From: PALSA-1444 sp964291045
GTDB lineage: Bacteria > Chlamydiota > Chlamydiia > Chlamydiales > Rhabdochlamydiaceae
Length of the DNA: 64,000 nt
Reading direction: 5' to 3'
Assembly: GCF_964291045.1 (NCBI RefSeq)
Contig: NZ_OZ197277.1
Location: 1,302,001-1,366,000 of the forward strand
Positions 8,529-17,180 of the stretch are shown piece by piece (within the stretch, counting starts at the first letter, position 1; each line of letters begins with the position of its first letter). Both the position numbers and the translations under genes were made by a program. The notes beneath the pieces were generated by a model that was not told the DNA's origin, ran no database searches, and saw nothing but the letters and a program-made list of their open reading frames with translations.

Positions 8529-9500
8529 CTATTTTTCAAACCGATCAAGCACAACTTTTTTTCCTGCCTCTAAAACCATTTTAGAATTTACTAGATATCT
8601 TTTTAAACGATCTTTCCGAAAGGATTTGATTTCTTTAGGAAAAATAAGCTCTACACTTCTTGATCCTTTCGGATAAATTGTCACTGTTCTAATCTGCTTT
8701 TTCACCCATTCAATAGCAATTTCATCCTGAGTTAAAGTGCAGATGTGACCCATTCTTCCTGCAGGAAAATCTTTTGGAAGAGAAGGGAGAAATTTCCATG
8801 TATCCCCTGTTTCTTCAAAAAAAAGCGGCCGTACGGCTTGATACCCAGCATGAAAGAGGGCAAAGGGAGACCCTGAAATGTTTCCCTCTTTTACAATCCC
8901 TTGATACGTATCATCGATAAGCCTGGGAACAAGCATATCTTTAAAGCCTGCCTCTAAAAATAATAAGAGCTGATTTGGGGCATCATGACACGAGGGAAAT
9001 TGCAGAAGATCTAATACGGGAGCTACCCCCTCTCTTAGAGGCATCTGCTGAGAGAGCGCAAAAAAGACAGGGAGCATCTCGTGAATCTTTTTCTTCGCTT
9101 TAATCCGTGCCCAATCAAGCTTTGTGTGCTTTCCTAAAGAGAGCCTCTCTCCTTTTTTTAAAACTTTTTCATAAGAAATGGAGATGACTTTCTCTTTTTT
9201 CTCTTTATCAAAGGTGAGCTTGACTCCTTGATCTACTGCCTCTAAGCACACTCTTTTAAAGCCATTTGCACTTTGCCCAAACACCTTAATACAGCTGTGA
9301 TAAAGATCAAGCTCAGCTGTAAATCCTTGAATCGGCCCTTCCCAATCTAGACTCTCCTCCATCTCTTCTCCGTTATCTAGATTGAGGAAGATGAGCCTTG
9401 TTGGATACGCTTTTACAATCAAAGGCGTAAGAGGAAGAGGTAAGGAAATGCCAGGTTCATGAGAAAATGGTTTAAGCTCTTTGGCAATAGAAATAGTCAT
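8529..9500 (-). CDS. Conserved hypothetical protein
   Basis: 323 residues, no recognised domain. It looks like a soluble, mixed alpha/beta protein without signal peptide or membrane helix. Notable are an aromatic G-F-T-A-E-L-D-L-Y-H stretch near residue 58 and a C-terminal beta-rich segment (about 265-310) rich in Lys/Arg, such as V-K-K-Q-I-R-T-V-T-I-Y-P-K-G. The start ATG overlaps the stop of mtaB by four bases (ATGA), so the two are translationally coupled. The C-terminal part vaguely recalls the beta-sandwich tail of glycoside hydrolases, but no catalytic motif is visible, so I assign no function. Confidence 0.75.
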   Translation of the reverse strand: MTISIAKELKPFSHEPGISLPLPLTPLIVKAYPTRLIFLNLDNGEEMEESLDWEGPIQGFTAELDLYHSCIKVFGQSANGFKRVCLEAVDQGVKLTFDKEKKEKVISISYEKVLKKGERLSLGKHTKLDWARIKAKKKIHEMLPVFFALSQQMPLREGVAPVLDLLQFPSCHDAPNQLLLFLEAGFKDMLVPRLIDDTYQGIVKEGNISGSPFALFHAGYQAVRPLFFEETGDTWKFLPSLPKDFPAGRMGHICTLTQDEIAIEWVKKQIRTVTIYPKGSRSVELIFPKEIKSFRKDRLKRYLVNSKMVLEAGKKVVLDRFEK

Positions 9501-10738
9501 AAGACAACTTCTCCTAATAACCCTTCAGGAAGGTTGTCAATACACTTCACTTTGACAAGCGTGTTTCTAGGTACAGTAGTTGTTAAATATACAGGCAGGA
9601 AGTTTTCTGAATGCCCAAACCTCTTCTCCTCTTCTTCAACAAGCACCTCTAAATAGGTGCTAACATAAGGCTGCCGCATGGCAAAAGAGAGTCTTTCGGC
9701 CTCTCTTAATACAATATCTTTTCTTTGCTGCATCACTTGAGGAGAAATCTTTCCAGGGTAAAGAGCCGCTCTTGTTCTTTCTCTTGGACTGTAGGGAAAC
9801 ATGTGCACCTTTGCAAATTGCACCTCTTTCATGATGTCTAATGTCTCTTGAAAATCTTGCTCACTCTCCCCTGGAAATCCCACAATAATATCGGTTGTAA
9901 CGGTAAATTGAGGACTGGCTTTTTTTAGCTTATCTACAGTCTCTAAAAATATTTGCTTTGTATATTTCCGGTTCATCCGTTTTAAAATGAGATTAGACCC
10001 TGCTTGAAGAACAATATGCATCGAATGACACGTTTTTTTCCCTTCCAAAACCGCCTGCATGAGATTGTCATCAATTTCATCAGGGTCAATGGAAGATATG
10101 CGGATACGCTCTAGCCCCTCAATTTGATCCACACTTTTTACAAGATCGGTTAGCTTTTCCCCGTTTTCTCCTTCATAATCTCCAATATTAATCCCTGTCA
10201 GCACAACTTCTTTGTAGCCTGATCTTACAAGCTCATGAACCTCTTCAAGTATTTTAGGAAGAGGTCTTGATCTTGATCTTCCTCTCACATACGGGATGAT
10301 GCAGTAGGTGCAAAAGGAGTTGCATCCATCTTGCACTTTAACAAACGCTCTTGTATGTGCGGCAAATTGATCAATTTTAAATTCAGGGAGATCTTCTGTA
10401 GGAAACACCTTATTCAAAAGATTTTCTTTTTCTTGATTGGAGACGACAAGGGTAACCCCTTCAATTTTCTTGATCTCCTCAGGCAGCCTTTCTGCAAGAC
10501 ACCCTGTTACTACAATTTGAGAGTTTGGGTATTGTCTATGCAGCTGACGGATTTGATGGCGGCTACTGCTATCTGCACTTTCTGTGACCGTGCAGGTATT
10601 CACAATACAAATTTCTGCTGGTTCATCAGCTGTCGCTTCTTCATACCCCATCTCTCTTAATTGAGTGGCATACGCTTCTGATTCATACTGATTGGTGCGG
10701 CATCCAAGGGTGGCAATTCTAAATTTTTTCGTAGACAT
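9497..10738 (-). CDS. mtaB: tRNA t6A37 methylthiotransferase MtaB
   Basis: 413 residues; a radical-SAM enzyme that converts t6A37 to ms2t6A37 in ANN-decoding tRNAs. The N-terminal UPF0004 domain shows the second cluster's cysteines (C13, C49, C80), with G-C-R-T-N-Q-Y-E-S-E marking the MtaB rather than the MiaB type (GCQMN). The radical-SAM cluster is C139-x3-C143-x2-C146. The C-terminal ~65 residues look like a TRAM RNA-binding domain. It follows radC by 58 bases and overlaps the next gene by four. Confidence 0.93.
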   Translation of the reverse strand: MSTKKFRIATLGCRTNQYESEAYATQLREMGYEEATADEPAEICIVNTCTVTESADSSSRHQIRQLHRQYPNSQIVVTGCLAERLPEEIKKIEGVTLVVSNQEKENLLNKVFPTEDLPEFKIDQFAAHTRAFVKVQDGCNSFCTYCIIPYVRGRSRSRPLPKILEEVHELVRSGYKEVVLTGINIGDYEGENGEKLTDLVKSVDQIEGLERIRISSIDPDEIDDNLMQAVLEGKKTCHSMHIVLQAGSNLILKRMNRKYTKQIFLETVDKLKKASPQFTVTTDIIVGFPGESEQDFQETLDIMKEVQFAKVHMFPYSPRERTRAALYPGKISPQVMQQRKDIVLREAERLSFAMRQPYVSTYLEVLVEEEEKRFGHSENFLPVYLTTTVPRNTLVKVKCIDNLPEGLLGEVVL

Positions 10739-10796
10739 AGAGAATGATTATATCACACATTCTCAAAATAAGCCCATCCTGTTTCCTTAACCTCTT

Positions 10797-11477
10797 TTAC
10801 CAAGGCTTAAAATATCCCGCCTGTTTCAAGGAGATATAGCCACTTGACCCTACAATCAAATGATCTTCTAAATGAATGCCCATGATCTTACCGGACCTGC
10901 TTAAATGGTGCGTCATTTCAATATCTGCTTGAGAAGGAGTCGGATCTCCTGAAGGGTGGTTGTGGGCTAAAATCAGGCTGCACGCTTTATGACGAACAGC
11001 TGGATAAAACACCTCTCTTGGGTGAATGAGCACCTCTGATAGCGTTCCTATAGAGACGGTTTCAATGGAGATAAGCTTTTCCTTAACATCTCTTAAAATC
11101 ACCATAAGCACTTCTTGTTTAAGGATTTCAAGTTCATGCCGAATGAGCTCATACGCTCTTAAAGCGTCAATACGGACATGATTTAAGGGTTCAGTGAGCT
11201 GTACTTTTTGCGCAAGGCCAAGAGCCGCTTTTAATTTTACCGCTTTTGCAAGTCCAAGCCCTTTAATCTCCATGAGTTCTTCAATAGAGGCGTGCATGAG
11301 TTTTTTCAAAGAACCAAAATGACTTAAAATCTGCGCTGCAAAATCTAAAACAGAGGCTTTTTTCGTCCCCGTTGTGAGAAGAATTGCTAACAGCTCTTGA
11401 ACAGAAAGAGCTCCTATTCCTTGATTTTTTAATCTCTCGCGAGGTCTTTCAGAAGGAGGGAGCTCTTTAACATTCAT
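10797..11477 (-). CDS. radC: RadC-family JAB/MPN protein
   Basis: 226 residues, usual length. The N-terminal helix-hairpin-helix part (about 1-100, including E-I-K-G-L-G-L-A-K-A) is followed by a JAMM-type metal site H172-N-H174-P-S-G-D-P-T-P-S-Q-A-D185, the HxH-x10-D arrangement. The family was named for a repair phenotype later ascribed to recG; its true role is unknown. The start overlaps the end of hflX by four bases. Confidence 0.93.
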   Translation of the reverse strand: MNVKELPPSERPRERLKNQGIGALSVQELLAILLTTGTKKASVLDFAAQILSHFGSLKKLMHASIEELMEIKGLGLAKAVKLKAALGLAQKVQLTEPLNHVRIDALRAYELIRHELEILKQEVLMVILRDVKEKLISIETVSIGTLSEVLIHPREVFYPAVRHKACSLILAHNHPSGDPTPSQADIEMTHHLSRSGKIMGIHLEDHLIVGSSGYISLKQAGYFKPW

Positions 11478-12766
11478 AACACAAGAAATGGCTTGATTTT
11501 GTATTCAAGACGAAGAGGAACATCAACCGTAATGATCACATCATTTTCTTCATAATTGGATTCAATCACATGCCCTTCTCTCATGAGAAGAGTGACTAAA
11601 GCATATTCACTTTGAGGAATCCTGAGTGTAACTGTTTTTCTTAAGTTTTTAACCTCTTCAACCATCTTTTCAAGAAGATGATCAAGTCCTTGGCCTGTCA
11701 ATGAAGAGATTTCAATCGCTTCAGGATACATGCATCTAAGCTCTTCATAAGACGCTTTATCTTCAACTTTATCCACTTTACTAAAGAGGGTGATCATGCG
11801 CTGAGATGCAGCGCCAAGCTCTTTAAGAACGTCCATGGTTGTCTTGGCTTCAATAGGTGCTAGCTTATTACTCACATCAATGAGATGGATTAAAACATCG
11901 GTGCAAAGCGCCTCTTCAAGCGTACTTTTAAACGCTGTAATGAGTGTATGAGGAATCTTTTTAATGAACCCTACGGTATCAATTAACACAACCTCTTGAT
12001 GTGTCGGAAGTGTGTAGTGACGCGTTGTAGTATCAAGCGTTGCAAACAGTTTATCTTCGACAAAGACACTCGATTCTGTCAGTTTATTTAAAAGAGAAGA
12101 TTTTCCAGCATTCGTATACCCAACAATTGCAAAAGAGGGAACAGATAACCGCACCCGTTTTTGTCTTTGCGTTTGACGATTTTTCTGAACAACCTCAATC
12201 TCTTCTTGAAGCTGCTGAATACGGGTTTTTACAAGCTGTCTATCCACTTCAATTTGAAGCTCTCCAGCCCCTCTTAAATACCCTCCGCTACCTCCGCCGC
12301 CGCCGCCTCCCCTTTGTCTAGAAAGGTGCGTCCACATCCGTTTAAGACGGGGCATCAAATATTTAGATTTTGCGAGGTCCACTTGAAGTCTTGCCTCTTT
12401 GGTTTGTGCTCTTTGCGCAAACACTTCAATGATGAGCTCTGATCGATCAATGACGGGTCTTTTGAAGAATTTTTCTAAGTTGCGTTGCTGATTGGGGGTA
12501 ATTTCTTCATCAAAAATCACCACTTCAGCAAGAGTTTCTTCAAGAGCTAAAAGAATTTCATCTAATTTACCTTGTCCTAAAAAGGTTGAGGATTCGATTT
12601 TCCTTAAAGGACACACTTCTCTTCCCACTTCAGTAAGACCATAAGTCTCTCCTAGCCTTTTGAGCTCGTTTACGCTCTCTTGGCTCTCTTCTTTGGACTG
12701 CCTCGAAGAGTAAGTCCCGATCAAATAGGCGGTTTTCGCCTCTTTAAAATTGCTATCTGTTAACAT
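11474..12766 (-). CDS. hflX: GTPase HflX
   Basis: 430 residues. HflX binds the 50S subunit and splits stalled ribosomes. The N-terminal domain (about 1-205) includes the Q-R-G-G-G-G glycine-rich loop (152-162; seven glycines in a row here) and a coiled coil; the G domain has G1 G216-Y-T-N-A-G-K-S, G3 D263-T-V-G-F and G4 S-K-V-D. The C-terminal extension is present. It overlaps the phnP-like gene by seven bases and radC by four. hflX beside this metallohydrolase is an arrangement I recall from Chlamydia trachomatis (CT379-CT380). Confidence 0.95.
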   Translation of the reverse strand: MLTDSNFKEAKTAYLIGTYSSRQSKEESQESVNELKRLGETYGLTEVGREVCPLRKIESSTFLGQGKLDEILLALEETLAEVVIFDEEITPNQQRNLEKFFKRPVIDRSELIIEVFAQRAQTKEARLQVDLAKSKYLMPRLKRMWTHLSRQRGGGGGGGSGGYLRGAGELQIEVDRQLVKTRIQQLQEEIEVVQKNRQTQRQKRVRLSVPSFAIVGYTNAGKSSLLNKLTESSVFVEDKLFATLDTTTRHYTLPTHQEVVLIDTVGFIKKIPHTLITAFKSTLEEALCTDVLIHLIDVSNKLAPIEAKTTMDVLKELGAASQRMITLFSKVDKVEDKASYEELRCMYPEAIEISSLTGQGLDHLLEKMVEEVKNLRKTVTLRIPQSEYALVTLLMREGHVIESNYEENDVIITVDVPLRLEYKIKPFLVL

Positions 12767-13542
12767 AAAATTGTAATCTCAAGTCCATCATACGCTAGCT
12801 GAACATCTGCTGGCAATAATAGATTTGTTTTTTGATGATCTAATTTGTGGGAGACGTGAGAGAGCCATGTCATTTTAGCCCCAATTTTTCTCGATAATTC
12901 AACTGCTTCATCAAGACTTAAATGTGAGGAAGACGGCTCCATTTGAAGGCCGCTAAGCACAAGTGTCTCCACGCCTTGTAATTGCTCAATCAGGGAAGAG
13001 GGGTAGTGTTTGACATCAATGAGATAGGCAAAATTCCCGGTTCTATATCCAGTCACTACTGTATGATTTTGTTCATAATACACCGCGCTTAACTCTAAAT
13101 CACAAAATTGCACATGGTGATCCAGCGGCGTTAAAACCTGAAAATGAAAATACGGAGTTTTACCCGGGGAAGAAGAGGCGTCAATCAGATACGATGTGCG
13201 GTGTTTAAGTTCTATATACGCTGAATCAGAGAGAAGGCAGTTAAGCGGTTTTTTTTGAAAAGAGAACACTTTAAGATCATCAAATCCTGCAATATGATCA
13301 TAATGCGCGTGTGTAATCAGCGCCCCGTCTAAGTGATGGATGTGATACTTTAGCGCCTGTTCTCGAAAATCTGGCCCTGCATCAATTAAAATTGTCTTAC
13401 CTCGTATCTTAAGTAATCCGCTTGATCTTCTCCGTTTATTATGAGGATCTACTGAGAGGCAAACACAACATGTACAAGAAATTACAGGAACACCTGTTGA
13501 TGCCCCTGTGCCTAAAAATATAAAAGAGCCTAGATGATGCAT
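12760..13542 (-). CDS. PhnP-like metallo-beta-lactamase-fold hydrolase
   Basis: 260 residues. The metal site T-H78-A-H80-Y-D82-H83 and I-D-A-G-P-D-F-R upstream place it in the MBL-fold phosphodiesterase group that includes PhnP and lipoate-linked hydrolases. A Cys-rich stretch (S-C-T-C-C-V-C, around 22-28) followed by N-K-R-R-R-S resembles the structural zinc region of PhnP-type enzymes. PhnP acts on cyclic ribose phosphates; no phosphonate pathway is visible here, so the substrate is open. It is the first gene of the minus-strand chain ending with ligA; 196 bases separate it from a divergent gene. Confidence 0.88.
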   Translation of the reverse strand: MHHLGSFIFLGTGASTGVPVISCTCCVCLSVDPHNKRRRSSGLLKIRGKTILIDAGPDFREQALKYHIHHLDGALITHAHYDHIAGFDDLKVFSFQKKPLNCLLSDSAYIELKHRTSYLIDASSSPGKTPYFHFQVLTPLDHHVQFCDLELSAVYYEQNHTVVTGYRTGNFAYLIDVKHYPSSLIEQLQGVETLVLSGLQMEPSSSHLSLDEAVELSRKIGAKMTWLSHVSHKLDHQKTNLLLPADVQLAYDGLEITILC

Positions 13543-13738
13543 CTTTTCCCTCCTCCCTAATCCCTGCTGACTTTTTTAGCATCGCATCTTCATGAATTGG
13601 CAACAATCTTTAAATGAGAGCTATTTTAAAATTCTCTCCTTTACACCCCCTGCCTAAAAATGGCGCATTTTTACATGTTTGTATAAAAATGACAAAGTCT
13701 GTACAATTTTGAATTCTAGCAAGTCATAAGGTTAAAAA

Positions 13739-14974
13739 ATGTCAAGTATTAGCCCATTTCATGTTTCTCAAGGATCTAGCCCAAGCTCATCACCTCCTCG
13801 CTCTCCTCTCTATCCCATCTCTCCTGAAGAGAAAGGATTGCAAGATCTTTTCTTTAAAGTGCGTCAAGCTAAAACATCTCCTTCTATAACTCCCCCTGAA
13901 AATCATTCTCCTCAATCGTTATCCCCTACAAAAGATGAGGAGACATTCTCCTTTATCACCCCTTATCAAAACGGGGCGCAAAAAGGGAAAAGACTTTTTA
14001 ATGAAGCTCTAAGTGACAAAGAAGCTCTTTTGCTCCCTTCTCCTCTTCATCAAGACTTTCCTAAGAAAAATAAACCCCTCCTGACAACCTCTCCTTCAGA
14101 AGACCGTCCTTTATTTCCTCTATTTAAAGATGTGTTATCTCCTTTTAAAGAGCTCTCTTCTCTTCCTCCTCTTCCCTCTCCTGCTAGAGTTAAGCCCCGG
14201 CCTCAATTTTTTGAAACAGGGATTCCTTCTCACTCTGTGAAACCTCCTGCAACACCTCGAAAAAACCTTGCCCCCTCCTCTCCTTTTTCTAAAGTTCTTA
14301 GCTGCGCAAAAAATGCCTTTTTGATGATCGGAGGAAAAACTGTTTCGTTAACTTTTCTCGATGAAGGGTCTTACATGAATGTGTATCAGCCAGGAGATAC
14401 GCCTCTTCTTGTCCCTTCGCTCAGTAATCAAGCGGTCGTTGTAAAGCTGTATCACGGAAAAAACACAGGCCTTAGCTCTCAGCAGCTAGAAAAATGTTTA
14501 GCCACTTCACTGAGGTCTTATAAGCAAACCCTTGATTATGACATTCCTGTTGCTAAGATCTATAACGTAGAGACGGCGTTAACAGACTGCTTCTTGATTC
14601 AAGAAAAAATACCCCATCCTATTCAAATCACTTCTTATCTTTTAGAGATCTTTCACTTTTTTGAGCTCTCCTTAAAGCATAACATCACACTTGATCTTAT
14701 CCCGGATAATTTTAGAGTCAAAGAAGATGGAACGGTTGTTCTCATTGATTTTGTCGAAGACGCATCAGAGGGGATTGAGCTCTTTCTCGAACATGCTCTT
14801 TACTCTTTATGTGAAAGGTATTTAACAGAGACAAAGAGGGATAAGGAAAAAGCAGAAATGTTATTAAATCTCATCCTAGAGAAGCTCCCTGAGCTGATCC
14901 GTTTCATTTCAAGTAACAGATGGAAAATCACTCTTGAAAAAGCCATTGATACCTCTTCCTCACCGTCAACGTAG
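13739..14974 (+). CDS. Compact protein-kinase-like protein with Pro/Ser-rich N-terminus, candidate effector
   Basis: 411 residues. Residues 1-190 are low-complexity and rich in Pro and Ser, with several S-P motifs, and look disordered. From about 195 a kinase-like core can be traced: F-L-D-E-G210-S-Y-M-N-V-Y (glycine-loop-like), V-V-V-K236-L-Y (ATP-binding Lys), a hinge-like L-I-Q-E-K-I, D319-L-I-P-D-N324-F (catalytic loop) and L-I-D337-F (DFG-like). The D-to-N spacing of 5 and D-to-D spacing of 18 equal those of classical kinases. The domain is short, and an activation segment with APE is not evident, so it may be atypical or have altered activity. It is not in an operon. Effector status is inferred from the N-terminus and lifestyle. 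Confidence 0.7.
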   Translation: MSSISPFHVSQGSSPSSSPPRSPLYPISPEEKGLQDLFFKVRQAKTSPSITPPENHSPQSLSPTKDEETFSFITPYQNGAQKGKRLFNEALSDKEALLLPSPLHQDFPKKNKPLLTTSPSEDRPLFPLFKDVLSPFKELSSLPPLPSPARVKPRPQFFETGIPSHSVKPPATPRKNLAPSSPFSKVLSCAKNAFLMIGGKTVSLTFLDEGSYMNVYQPGDTPLLVPSLSNQAVVVKLYHGKNTGLSSQQLEKCLATSLRSYKQTLDYDIPVAKIYNVETALTDCFLIQEKIPHPIQITSYLLEIFHFFELSLKHNITLDLIPDNFRVKEDGTVVLIDFVEDASEGIELFLEHALYSLCERYLTETKRDKEKAEMLLNLILEKLPELIRFISSNRWKITLEKAIDTSSSPST

Positions 14975-14978
14975 TGCA

Positions 14979-15863
14979 CTACAATGTAACAAAAGCCTCT
15001 TTAAGCTTATCGGCAAAAAGAGCGTGGTATAACAGCCCTCTGGAACCTAGGGCTGTTATAACATATTGAAACTTCCCTATTTGATGCAAAATAGGGAAAT
15101 AGTGCGCCCGGTTTGTCACCCGGATTCCAGATCTACACTGAATAATGGGGTAAGACGGCTTTAAAAGACGCGTAGCTGTTTCTAAGCAAGGCTCTTCATG
15201 GATAAAATCTCTTTCATATGTAGCTCCTATATGACATTCATAGGGGTTTTGAGATAGCGCGGTATAGACCGTAGAGGAAATGCTTCTTTCTAAAATAGTG
15301 GGGAAATGGCATGTGAGAAGCTGACCTTTTACAAAGCCTAAATTAAGCCCCTCAAACTCTTTAAAAAACCGGATACCAGCTCCTACTGCAATCACACATC
15401 CATCAAACTGCTGAACATCTCTTAGGGATGTGATTTCTTTATGCTCAAAATCTACCCCGTTTTGTTCACAAAGGCGCCATAACCCTTGTAAATATAACGA
15501 AGAAAAGACGGTCCACCCTGAGGTGATGAGATGTTTATTTTCTCCTAAAGAAATCACATCACTTAAAGGACTCGTGATGAGCCCCTCTCTTAATATCCCT
15601 CCTCGGTGTGCGGTAGGTACTCCTAAAGCCTTTTCTGCCTGATCAATCAGCGCTTTAGCTTTCATTAAAGCCTCGTTTGACTCCCAACTTAAAAGCCCCT
15701 TTTTTCCCGCATACGGATGCAAAAGCCCAGCTGCAATGCCTGAGGCGCCCCCGCCAACTCCTTTATGATCAAAGATCACCACTTTACATAAAGAAGAGAG
15801 TGCATAAGCCGCTGATAAGCCAGCAAGTCCAGATCCTACAACAGCTATTCTTTTCATAGCCAT
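14979..15863 (-). CDS. FAD-dependent oxidoreductase, DadA/DAO-like
   Basis: 294 residues, short for the family. The FAD-binding Rossmann motif V-V-G10-S-G12-L-A-G15 is at the N-terminus, followed by an acidic/His residue at the end of beta 2 (F-D-H) and G-G-G-A-S-G-I-A-A-G, the usual FAD-contact segment of D-amino-acid oxidase, glycine oxidase and MnmC-C domains. A terminal G-S-R-G-L-L-Y motif completes the fold. The substrate is not clear. In Chlamydia a similar gene annotated as D-amino acid dehydrogenase adjoins mdh; here gltA has come between them. It converges with the kinase-like gene, with only four bases between stops. Confidence 0.85.
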   Translation of the reverse strand: MAMKRIAVVGSGLAGLSAAYALSSLCKVVIFDHKGVGGGASGIAAGLLHPYAGKKGLLSWESNEALMKAKALIDQAEKALGVPTAHRGGILREGLITSPLSDVISLGENKHLITSGWTVFSSLYLQGLWRLCEQNGVDFEHKEITSLRDVQQFDGCVIAVGAGIRFFKEFEGLNLGFVKGQLLTCHFPTILERSISSTVYTALSQNPYECHIGATYERDFIHEEPCLETATRLLKPSYPIIQCRSGIRVTNRAHYFPILHQIGKFQYVITALGSRGLLYHALFADKLKEAFVTL

Positions 15864-15996
15864 CTAGAGGTGAGAAGAGTTAGCTGTTTTATCCTACTTC
15901 TCTTTAGAAGATAGCACAGCCCTTTCTTTTGATGCATGATAACACCTGGTAAAAGAAGCTAATTTATCACACTTTTTTCTTAAAAAGAACTCTGTT

Positions 15997-17151
15997 TTAT
16001 GAAGGGCCATTATAAAGATACCGAGGCCTGATAATGGGAGTCCCTCTTCCCTCTCTTGCCTCAACTCTTTCATACACAATTTGCCTTGCAATGCCCACCG
16101 TTCTTGACATCCCAAAAAGAAGCGGGAAATAGAGCGGGTAGTTAAAGTTAGCAGCAGCTAGCATCACCCCTGAAACGGCATCGACATTAGGATAGGGGCT
16201 TGCAATTTTAGGATTTTCTTGCAGCACACGCACTCCCACTGAGCGGAGTAAAAAAGCTGTTTGAACAAGAGGGTGGTTCTGAAAATGCTTTTCAAGATAG
16301 TCATACATGACTGTCGATCTTGGATCTTCAATCCGTAAAACCGCGTGCCCAAACCCAAAGATAAGCTCATGCTGCCGTATCTTTTGACGCATGAGTTCCT
16401 CTATTTTTTGCGCTGTGATATCCCCTTTTGTCTCTATAAAAATCTTCTGTAAAAACTCTAAAGCATCTTGATTAGCTCTTCCGTGGCGAGGGCCTGCTAA
16501 GGCGCACATGGCAGAGGCAATAGAGCCATAGAGATCCTCTAGCGAAGAGGCGACGGCTTTTCCAACAAACGTCGATAAATTGCCTCCCCCATGATCATAG
16601 TGGAGCACGTTAAAAAGCCGCATCGCCTCTTCCATTTCCCGTGTTTGTTGAGGCACTCCCAGCATGTGGATAAAATTTTGAATGTACCCAAGCTCTGGAC
16701 AAGAAGGGGTGTGTTTCCACCCTGCATGCAAGTTGATGACTAATGCGGTGATTTCAGGGATGATCATCACAAGATGTTCGCAATCTTTTTGATACTCTCC
16801 TATGCTCTCAAATATCCCGGCAATCAAAAGCGCTAATCCCAAAAGTTTCATCGGGCTCCCCTGAAAGGGAAGCTGCCGAATTGCTTCAAGGGTTTGCGGC
16901 TTAAGGTAAGAGGCTCTATAGCGCTTGGAAAAATAGGAATTGACCTCTTCTTGGCTCCCTTTTTTTCCCTTGAGAATTAAATAAATACCCTCTTCTGCAC
17001 TCCAACTAGCCACTTCTTTAATCGGAAAGTTAGCATAAAAAAGCCCCTCTGTTGAAGTGACAGTTGATGTAGGACAATACCCCACGGGAAATCCTCTTAA
17101 ACCTGTTTCTAAATGCTCTTTTTTAATCTGGAATAACACACCCTCATCCAT
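15997..17151 (-). CDS. gltA: Citrate synthase, mitochondrial/eukaryote-like type
   Basis: 384 residues. Catalyses oxaloacetate + acetyl-CoA to citrate. The catalytic triad is visible as H223 (G-P-R-H-G), H269 (G-F-G-H-A-V-L-R) and D324 (P-N-V-D). Their spacings, 46 and 55, equal those of pig citrate synthase (H274, H320, D375). Motifs such as D-H-G-G-G-N-L-S and G-H-A-V-L-R-x-x-D-P-R resemble the mitochondrial type more than the NADH-sensitive bacterial type (A-D-H-E-L-N-A-S-T and G-H-R-V-Y). The start has GAGGGGAG upstream. It lies 29 bases (30 counting the mdh stop boundary) after mdh on the same strand, forming a TCA pair. Chlamydia itself lacks this enzyme. Confidence 0.92.
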   Translation of the reverse strand: MDEGVLFQIKKEHLETGLRGFPVGYCPTSTVTSTEGLFYANFPIKEVASWSAEEGIYLILKGKKGSQEEVNSYFSKRYRASYLKPQTLEAIRQLPFQGSPMKLLGLALLIAGIFESIGEYQKDCEHLVMIIPEITALVINLHAGWKHTPSCPELGYIQNFIHMLGVPQQTREMEEAMRLFNVLHYDHGGGNLSTFVGKAVASSLEDLYGSIASAMCALAGPRHGRANQDALEFLQKIFIETKGDITAQKIEELMRQKIRQHELIFGFGHAVLRIEDPRSTVMYDYLEKHFQNHPLVQTAFLLRSVGVRVLQENPKIASPYPNVDAVSGVMLAAANFNYPLYFPLLFGMSRTVGIARQIVYERVEAREGRGTPIIRPRYLYNGPS

Positions 17152-17180
17152 GCTTCTCCCCTCACAGTTTAATTGTTTTT

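Noticed and set aside
12290..12315. Seven consecutive glycines in HflX as a possible expansion or sequencing artefact
   Set aside because: A Gly-rich Q-R-G-G-G loop is normal for HflX; the frame is intact on both sides.
15894..16115. Minus-strand frame overlapping the end of gltA
   Set aside because: Mostly a frame shadow of gltA; its own part is short and unsupported.
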